Assembly (NCBI GenBank): GCA_001275005.1
Contig: JWZX01000076.1
Location: 1-21,322 of the forward strand
Direction: 5' to 3'
Length of the DNA: 21,322 bases
Source: Chrysochromulina tobinii
Taxonomy: Eukaryota; Haptophyta; Prymnesiales; Chrysochromulinaceae
Part shown: piece by piece, positions 8,539 through 14,771 of the stretch
Layout of the letters: every line of letters begins with the position of its first letter
Position numbering within the stretch: the first letter of the stretch is position 1
The notes under the pieces: generated by a model
What the model saw: only the letters and a program-made list of their open reading frames with translations
What the model was told of the DNA's origin: nothing
Database searches by the model: none
Program-made: the position numbers and the translations under genes

Positions 8539-9075
8539 TCAGGGCTTGGCATCGGGCTTCGTAGGGTAGATTTCGCCCATCAAGGCGTCGACCTCCTCCT
8601 CGGAGAGCTCCTCGAAGCGCTTCTGGATCACAGCATTCTCGTAGTCGCGTAGCTGCTGCGCGTACGTCATGTCCTTGTTGGCGACGCGGAAGACGTAGCT
8701 TCCTGTCCACACGACAGTGCCCACACCCACGTAGCCTATCAGGATGACGTTGCCTGCGAGCACGACGTCCCACCCAAGGTTGTCAAGCATGAACGAGTAG
8801 GCGACGAACGGCAGCACGATTCCGACGATGGACCAGAAGATGATGCCGCCTTTAGTGTTCGGGTTGAGGAAGAAGGGCAGCGACTTCTTGTCGCTCTCCG
8901 CAGGAGCAGCTAATGTTGGCGCACACGCACGCGACGTGACGGCTGCCGCCGGGAGAGGCGACAACCCGCTGATGGCAGCACGGCGCGAGGGAGCCGCAAG
9001 CGCTGACGGCGGCGTGCGGAAGCCGTGGACCACGCCGAGGCCAAGGGCGAGGAGCGGGAGCAGACGTGCCGCCAT
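8539..9075 (-). CDS. Plastid-targeted DUF3007-like thylakoid membrane protein
   Basis: 178 residues from the ATG at 9075; an upstream in-frame ATG at 9108 would add 11 polar residues in front of the signal peptide, so the shorter start is preferred. Residues 1-17 form a signal peptide (AARLLPLLALGLGVVHG) followed by Phe19 and a Ser/Arg/Ala-rich transit region. This is the two-part presequence of secondary red plastids. The mature part has two membrane segments (GIIFWSIVGIVLPFVAYSF and VVLAGNVILIGYVGVGTVVW), then the diagnostic soluble tail YVFRVANKDMTYAQQLRDYE ... AVIQKRFEELSEEEVDALMGEI. This matches the cyanobacterial/plastid DUF3007 family pattern (FRVATxxMTYxQQLKDYExAVLQKRLEEL). The biochemical role is not established by the sequence; the family is confined to oxygenic phototrophs, consistent with photosystem assembly or maintenance. 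It proves the source organism is photosynthetic or recently so. Confidence 0.85.
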   Translation of the reverse strand: MAARLLPLLALGLGVVHGFRTPPSALAAPSRRAAISGLSPLPAAAVTSRACAPTLAAPAESDKKSLPFFLNPNTKGGIIFWSIVGIVLPFVAYSFMLDNLGWDVVLAGNVILIGYVGVGTVVWTGSYVFRVANKDMTYAQQLRDYENAVIQKRFEELSEEEVDALMGEIYPTKPDAKP

Positions 9076-9228
9076 CTCTACTTCGGGAAATCTGGAAGTT
9101 TCATTCACAACACGATCGCACCAAAAGTTTCACAGACACAAGTACTCTTTTCAGTGAGCCAATGGTTAACATTATTATAGCATTCGCACCGCGAGACTAG
9201 AACAGGCAGCACTCCAACTCCTGGCGAC

Positions 9229-12034
9229 TCAAAAGACCGAAAACAAGAAGCGGGTGTCAGGTAGTGGCTGGATGAAGTCCGTCAGATGCACGAACTCGCG
9301 AAGTTCGGCGTCGTCCTCCTTGAAGGCGACGAGCTCCTGATCCCAACGCCGTCGCCACATCGCGGCTGGCTCCGCCGCCGCTCCCGCCGGGCACGGTGCC
9401 GTGCAGTGTGCCCCCGCAAGCCGCCCATCCACCACGCGCGCCGACTCGAGCGCGGCCTGGGCCAGCGCGCCAGTCTGCCGTTGCGCCGCCGCCGTCGGCT
9501 GGAGCGGCTCCCAGCACGTCTCCCAGCATGGAAGTGGCACTTTGCTGCCCGGCCTCGTATAGTCGCTCACCGGCCGATTGGCGCCCGGGTCGGCGCTCCA
9601 GCGGCGCGTACACCGAAAGCGAAGCTCGTCGGGCCCGAACTGGGCCCAGAGCGGCCAGCAGCCGACGAGGTCGAATTCTGGCACCACGTCACCTGTGGGG
9701 AAGGGGGGGGCGTGGTGAGCACTTGCATGCAGAGCGGCCAGCAGCCGCCGAGGTCGAATGCTGGCACCACGTCACCTGAACAGTTCGCGCACGAGAGTCG
9801 CGCTCGCTCGTGCGGCTTATACCAGGACGCGAGCTCGTCCACGTCCCAGATGAACCCGTTCGGTAGGGGGATCTTGTAATGGTGCGAGAGCTGCACGCCG
9901 ACGGCGCCCGCTAGGGTCCTCGGATCGAGGCTCGCCTGTGCCTTCGATTGGAGTGCGAGGGCCGCTCCAGCTTGATTCAGTAGCTGGGCGCGGCGCACGA
10001 GGGATGCTCCAGCGGCCGCGACGCGCGCGTCGAAGGCCAAGCGGGCCGCCTGATAGAGGGGCTCATCGGTCTCCATGCGGGCACACAGCCGTTGGAGCAC
10101 GGCATGCGGCGTCACCGCCCCACACGACTCCGGCTCGAACCACGCGTATCTGGTCTGCTCTGGGGCAGGCACGCCGGGGATGTCGCACGGGCCGTACCTG
10201 TGGGGTGAGGGCGCCGTGCTGAGCACTTGCATGCGTGCAGGGATGTGGCACGGGCCGTACCCAGCACAGTCCATCATGCCCGCAGGCCCTCGAGAGTCGC
10301 CCTGCCCGCGACGGCGCTTGAAGTCCGCCGCCGCCGATGCGGACTCATCCATCCTCTTACGGATGTACCTGCACGGCCATCAGAGGCAGTCAGAGAGGCC
10401 ATCAAGAGAGAGGCCATCAAGAGAGAGGCCATCAAGAGAGAGGCCATCAAGAGAGAGGCCATCCGAGAGGCCATCTAGAGAGCGACCAGAGAAGCCATCC
10501 GAAGGGCCATCTAGAGAGCGACCAGAGAGGCCATCCGAGAGGCCATCTAGAGAGCGACCAGAGAAGCATTCTCAGACCATCTCAGAGAGGCATTCCGAGA
10601 GGCCATCCGTGACCATCAGCGGCACTCTGCGGCACGCACTTGAGAAGCGCTTCTGGCGGATCGGCGGTGAGCGAGGCACAGCTGCGCTGTGTCCATCGGA
10701 TGGCCGCGTCGCGCGCCGCCTCGGTTTGTGCTGTGGAGAGCTGGCTTCGATACGCGGGCACCTGTCATGCGACCATCAGACCAAAGGTCAGCTATAAAGT
10801 CGGAGATGCGATTGGAGATGCGATTGGAGATGCGATTGGAGATGCGACTGGAGGCACTCAGACACTCCGGAGAGCTGTCGTGCGTTGTGGTGGGCACGGG
10901 CGTTGTGGCGGGCACGGGCGTTGTGGCGGGCACGGGCGTTGTGGCGGGCACCTGGAGGCCCACGAGGTCCGTCAGCAGGATCAGGAATTCGTCAAAGCGC
11001 TCAGTGACGCCCACGAGGTCGAAAGCGGCCCACATGCGTGCGAGGGCCTGGTGGTGTGGTTCGCGTAACGGCTGAACGCCCGGACCGCCGTGGCAGGCGA
11101 GAGCCATCGCCATACGCGACTGGCAGTCGAAGGGGCTGTTCCAAAAGCAGAGCGGCACGCGCTCGTTGACGAAATGGTGGTGCCACGAGATGTGGGCCAT
11201 GAGCGGATGGCGGAGCAGCGTGACGAGATTGCACCGGCAGCCGGCGCCGCGCAGCTTCGCCCGCAGCAGCAACAGGTCGGGCAACGTGTACTTGAGGAAC
11301 TGCTCGTAACCACCGCCACCGATATGTATCTCGACGGCGAGACGCATGCCGGAGAGTCCGCCGGGCTGTCGCAGCAGCGTATCGAGCCGGTGCGTCACCA
11401 TCTGGAACTGCACCTTGTTGTACCGGTTCACAAACGAGAAGAAGTCGAAGAGGCCGAGCTGCGCATGACGCTGGAAGATTGAGCGGAGCGTCGTGCCCGC
11501 TGTCTTCTCGAGATGGTGGAAGAAGACGACGGAGCAGTTGGGGAGCGGCTGCACAACCACGGCATCGGGCGGCGCTGCTGTGGGTGCCGCTGTGGGTGCT
11601 GCTGTGGACGCTGCTGCGGCCGCGGCTGCCTCGGCCTTCTCAATCGCCTCGCGCGCCTTGAGGGCTTCCACCGCCTCACGCTGCTTCCGCGCCTTCTTTG
11701 CCGCCTTCTCAGCCGCTCGCCGCTCGGCCCCAAAGCGCGCCTTCTTCGTCGCCATCTCCGCGAGCCTCTCAGCCTCGCGACGTGATCTTTTCTCCGCCTC
11801 GAGAGATTCCTCCAGCGAGCTCAGGCGCTCGTTGAGCTCCTTGGCCTCTACGAGCAACGAACTGCCACCACGCAAAGGAGCCACACTCGCCGAAGTTGTT
11901 GGCTGCATAAAGCACAGATACGCGACGATGACCACCCCAAGGAGCATGGCGACTGCTGCACCGTTGCTGCGCGTCTTGGACGAGCTGGCGGAAGCCAGGC
12001 CGGCTCGCTGAACTACTAAATCGCGCGGTTGCAT
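9229..12034 (-). CDS. Type II membrane sulfotransferase with long C-terminal extension
   Basis: Five exons on the minus strand: 12034-10952, 10761-10640, 10368-10261, 10197-9776 and 9692-9229 (stop), 732 residues. Introns are 190, 271, 63 and 83 nt. A single N-terminal membrane anchor (~26-43, AAVAMLLGVVIVAYLCF) is followed by a charged coiled-coil stem (~60-140) and a Thr/Ala/Pro linker. This is the Golgi type II architecture. The sulfotransferase domain starts with the PAPS 5'-phosphosulfate loop HHLEKTAGTTLRSIF (173-187). It has the 3'-phosphate loop LLRHPLMAHISWHHHF (273-288) and FDEFLILLTDLVGL before the first junction. This resembles the carbohydrate sulfotransferase family that includes heparan-sulfate 2-O- and galactose-3-O-sulfotransferases. 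Beyond ~420, three exons encode a Cys/Trp-rich extension I do not recognise (SCANCSGDVVPEFDLVGCWPLW; LPCWETCWEPL). Exon 2 joins exon 3 at a weaker donor (CAA|GTGCGT). Likely substrate: an algal sulfated polysaccharide or scale/wall glycan; the acceptor is unknown. Confidence 0.8.
9647..9775 (-). repeat. 46-bp direct duplication bracketing sulfotransferase intron 4, with cassette copy B
   Basis: Intron 4 spans 9775-9693 (83 nt). Its first 46 bases (9775-9730) match the first 46 bases of exon 5 (9692-9647) at 44 positions, both beginning GTGACGTGGTGCCAG. The rest of the intron (9730-9693) is cassette copy B: core GCATGCAAGTGCTCACCACG (9730-9711), then a C-rich tract and CACAG. The upstream copy supplies the donor, the cassette supplies the acceptor, and the downstream copy is kept as exon, so splicing restores one copy in frame. 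Confidence 0.85.
10177..10260 (-). repeat. 21-bp direct duplication bracketing sulfotransferase intron 3, with cassette copy C
   Basis: Intron 3 spans 10260-10198 (63 nt). Its first 21 bases (10260-10240) equal the first 21 bases of exon 4 (10197-10177) except for one C/G difference; both begin GTACGGCCCGTGC. The 3' part contains core GCATGCAAGTGCTCAGCACG (10234-10215, one change from copies A and B), then GCGCCCTCACCCCACAG. The intron length is a multiple of three and has no in-frame stop, so a retained form would add 21 residues. Confidence 0.85.
10369..10639 (-). repeat. Minisatellite filling sulfotransferase intron 2
   Basis: Most of the 271-nt intron consists of tandem units. On the plus strand there are four exact 15-mers AGAGAGGCCATCAAG (10392-10451), then about three 36-nt units built on GGCCATCTAGAGAGCGACCA (about 10468-10575), then diverged AGAGG/CCATC fragments to ~10620. 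Every unit is a multiple of three, which produces a spurious Arg/Pro/Ser-rich frame on the plus strand. Confidence 0.85.
10802..10951 (-). repeat. Two minisatellites in sulfotransferase intron 1
   Basis: Intron 1 (10951-10762, 190 nt) holds four 12-mers GGAGATGCGATT (10802-10849, last one varied) and about 3.8 copies of an 18-mer GTTGTGGCGGGCACGGGC (10884-10951), given as plus-strand units. The 18-mer block begins exactly at the 5' splice site, so each unit carries a potential GTGCCC donor in the same phase. Confidence 0.85.
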
Positions 12035-12213
12035 TTCCCGCGGGGCTCCGCGGAATCGGCGCCGTAGTGGGCAAAACTTCGGCGCCACCCGCAGGCTCGG
12101 GCACCCTTTTGCTTTGGCTTCGAGGGAGTTTGTCCTTTCAATGTTTATATAAGACTTGACTTGACTTCCTTTCACAGCAGGGCGACGTCGCCGCGACGAG
12201 AAATCGTCGCGAA
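12035..12213. promoter_or_regulatory. Shared divergent promoter with TATA-like box
   Basis: 179 bases separate the sulfotransferase start (minus) from the WDR18-like start (plus). TTTATATAAG at 12144-12153 lies about 60 bp upstream of the WDR18 ATG and is the best TATA-like element in the window. It is followed immediately by (GACTT)3 at 12153-12167, the same pentamer found upstream of the dehydratase gene. The TATATA core is nearly symmetric and could serve either direction. Confidence 0.5.
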
Positions 12214-13626
12214 ATGGACGACTTGCTGCTGTGCTCGACGCCCTTAGCGACCGCATCGCTGCTCGACGCGCGAACGGGTGCGACTTTGCAGACGCTCAAG
12301 GACTGCCGACCCACAGCACGTGGCCTATGCTCCACCAGCGGCTTTGTGCTGACCGTCGAGCGGGCGCGCTCGTTTGTGCACATTTGGAGCTGGCGCAAGG
12401 AGCAGCCGCGCTTCCGCTGCCAGGCGCCGGAGAAATTGACGTGCGTGACGTGCACGTCCGACGGTGCGCACGCTGTCGCTGGCGGCATGTCCGGCAAGCT
12501 TTACTTGTGGCAGGTCGCCTCCGGGCGGCTGCTGCTGGCCTGGGATGCACATTTCAAGCCCGTCACAGTGCTCGACTTCGCTTTGGCCGATGGGTTCCTG
12601 CTGAGCGCGGGCGAGGACGCGATCCTGCTCGCGTGGAACATGGCGAACCTGCTGAATGCGGCGCGCACCCGGCAGGACGGGTTGACGCCCTTCCGCACGT
12701 GGAGCGAGCACATGCTCCCGATCGGTGCGCTGTGTGTGGCGCCCTGTGCGCAGCATGATCTGATCGCGTCGGCGTCGGCGGACCAGACGGTGCGGGTGTG
12801 GCGGCTCTCCGACTCGGCGCGCACGTGCGTACACCACGCCACCTTCCCCACCGCGCTCACCGCCGTGGGCGCCCACCCGGGCCACACGAGCCTCTACGCC
12901 GGTGGCGCGGACGGCCGCATCTATCCAATGCCGCTGCTTGCAGAGACGGCGGCGGCGGTGACCGCGCGGGCGGGCAGCGCGCGCACGAGCACGGCGCACA
13001 CGGGCGCGGTGCGCGCGCTCTGCGTCTCCCTCGACGGCGCGCGACTCTTTTCGTGCGGCAGCGAGCCTGGCCTGCGCGTGTGGGACACGGCCACTCTCGC
13101 ACTGCTCTCCGTGCTACAGCCCTCGATGACCATCGAGACGATGATCGTGCTGCGATCTCGCCCTGACGAGCTCACGAGCGCAGGCGGCGGCGGCGGCACG
13201 CTCGATGAGGCCGCGGCCGGCGCCGCGGGTGCGTCCGGTGCTTCTGGCGCAGGCGGCTTGACGTACGGCTCGACGGGCTCGCTCCTCGCTCCCTTCAAAA
13301 AGTTTGCCGAGGCGGCGGGGGAGGCGGATGCCACCGAAGCGACCCCTCGCCACATGGGCTGTGTGCCCTGTGCCCTTCCCTTGGACGCTAGCGCCGCAAC
13401 GTGGCTCGCGCCGACGGCCGATGACGAGCTGCCCTTGCTGGCGACCTTGCCGGCTGGCTGGCGCGTCGAGACGGGCGCGCTTGTGTCGGCGGGATTGGGC
13501 GATGGTGGGCGCATGGCAGCAGCTGAGGCCACCATTCGCCAGCTGCGTGGACAGCTGGCGCAGCTGCAGGAGGTCAATCGCGAGCTGTATGCCATCGCGG
13601 CGGACGCTACGATTGGTATGGCATGA
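12214..13626 (+). CDS. WDR18: WDR18/Ipi3-like WD40 protein (Rix1 complex)
   Basis: Single-exon, 470-residue WD40 propeller. Recognisable blades include SGKLYLWQVASGRLLLAWDAH, the segment VTVLDFALADGFLLSAGEDAILLAWNM, and HDLIASASADQTVRVWRLSD. The layout, with a long insertion before the end and a terminal coiled coil (EATIRQLRGQLAQLQEVNRELYAIA, ~435-465), is that of WDR18/Ipi3, whose C-terminus ends in a similar helix with an 'INRxLYxFA'-type close. In yeast and animals this protein works with Rix1/PELP1 and Ipi1/TEX10 in 60S pre-ribosome maturation (ITS2 processing) and contacts pre-replicative complexes. An Ala/Gly/Ser insertion (~325-355) is probably disordered. Kozak context at the ATG is GAAATGG. 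Family confidence is good; the alternative is another WD40 protein of similar length. Confidence 0.8.
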   Translation: MDDLLLCSTPLATASLLDARTGATLQTLKDCRPTARGLCSTSGFVLTVERARSFVHIWSWRKEQPRFRCQAPEKLTCVTCTSDGAHAVAGGMSGKLYLWQVASGRLLLAWDAHFKPVTVLDFALADGFLLSAGEDAILLAWNMANLLNAARTRQDGLTPFRTWSEHMLPIGALCVAPCAQHDLIASASADQTVRVWRLSDSARTCVHHATFPTALTAVGAHPGHTSLYAGGADGRIYPMPLLAETAAAVTARAGSARTSTAHTGAVRALCVSLDGARLFSCGSEPGLRVWDTATLALLSVLQPSMTIETMIVLRSRPDELTSAGGGGGTLDEAAAGAAGASGASGAGGLTYGSTGSLLAPFKKFAEAAGEADATEATPRHMGCVPCALPLDASAATWLAPTADDELPLLATLPAGWRVETGALVSAGLGDGGRMAAAEATIRQLRGQLAQLQEVNRELYAIAADATIGMA

Positions 13627-13737
13627 AGGCTTTAATTCGCGTTCACAGAGATGAGAACTGCCATGAGAAAGTGATTGCGTTCCACACAAAAACCGTCCGC
13701 GAAGTGCGAAGTCAAATCTGGGCCGGCGCCCCGATCG

Positions 13738-14568
13738 ATGTACGTCCGATCGCTCAGTGCAGTGCGAGCAGTCTCAATTTTGCCCCTCTACAGCTGCGAT
13801 AAGCATGCGCTGTCGTTCAGCGGCGGCGGACTGCTTGCGGCAGCATATCACCTCGGCGCGTTCCGTGCGCTCAGCCAGCCCAACGCGCGAGACTCGACGT
13901 CCCTCCTGGATCCGATCCGTTCGCCCATGGTCGGCGTCAGCGCGGGAGCGCTTGTGGCTTCCGTAATGAGCGCCAACGCGCACTGGGACGATTGCGTTGC
14001 CTCCCTCGATCGAATCATCAACCAGGTGCGATCGGCGTCCGGGCCCCTTGGATGCGACATCCTTAAGCTGGTCAAGCCGCATCTACAGGTGCTGCTTCCC
14101 ATGGATGCGCACGAGCGCTTGCAGGCCCGGGGCACCACCATCTTTGTGACCGACGTCTCCTCGCGCCCGTGGCTGCCCGTGGCCCACACGGAGTGGAAGT
14201 CGCGTGATGACCTCATCGACTGCATCCTTATCTCGTCGTACATCCCCGGAATCACGTCGCGCAAATCCCCTGGCGACGGCCGGCACATCGACGGCGGCCT
14301 GCGCAACAACTTTCCCATGCACCCGACCGCGCCGCGGACGGTACGCGTGAGTCCGTTCAGTGGGGAACTTGACATCTGCCCTGAGCTCCGACCTGGCTAC
14401 CGAAGCCCGCGCCTGGTGCTGATGCCGTCCAAGGTGCGCCTGCACATGTCTCGGGACAATGCGAGCGCGGTGCTGCGCACGCTCTTCCCGCCCGCAGACG
14501 ACGGGTGGCTGCAGAAGACGCTCGCGCGCGGCTTTGACGATGCGTGCAGGTGGTTGAGGAGTCAGTAA
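13738..14568 (+). CDS. Patatin-like phospholipase
   Basis: Single exon, 276 residues from the ATG at 13738, 111 bp after the WDR18-like stop. It has all hallmarks of the patatin fold: the glycine-rich oxyanion loop SFSGGGLLAAAYHLGAFRAL (26-45), nucleophile elbow GVSAG with Ser68, ISSYIPGIT, and the catalytic Asp185 in DGGLRNNFP. The Ser-Asp dyad is therefore intact. The order and spacing resemble the adipose-triglyceride-lipase-type (PNPLA) branch more than bacterial patatins; the ~275-residue length is just the catalytic domain. It should hydrolyse acyl chains from galactolipids, phospholipids or triacylglycerol. No signal peptide is convincing, though the N-terminus (MYVRSLSAVRAVSILPL) could be a weak organelle-targeting segment. 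Confidence 0.9.
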   Translation: MYVRSLSAVRAVSILPLYSCDKHALSFSGGGLLAAAYHLGAFRALSQPNARDSTSLLDPIRSPMVGVSAGALVASVMSANAHWDDCVASLDRIINQVRSASGPLGCDILKLVKPHLQVLLPMDAHERLQARGTTIFVTDVSSRPWLPVAHTEWKSRDDLIDCILISSYIPGITSRKSPGDGRHIDGGLRNNFPMHPTAPRTVRVSPFSGELDICPELRPGYRSPRLVLMPSKVRLHMSRDNASAVLRTLFPPADDGWLQKTLARGFDDACRWLRSQ

Positions 14569-14771
14569 CCAGCCTTCCGTGGGTGGTGAGGATGTGCGCC
14601 CCGTTCCTACCACATAACCAAAAACCAACAAGGGTTGAGATAGTAACAGCGACCAACGCTCTTCCCCCTTGTGTTCAGAGAACGCTCATTACGGCGCTTG
14701 AGAAAAGTTGACATTTCCAGGAAACGGGACTCCTGGGCGCCGCGCACGGAGTGCGAGCGGCCGGAAGCACA

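Noticed and set aside
10075-10797. Plus-strand frame with Arg/Pro/Ser-rich repeats resembling an SR protein
   Set aside because: The repeats are the 15- and 36-nt minisatellite in a minus-strand intron; unit lengths divisible by three keep a frame open by accident.
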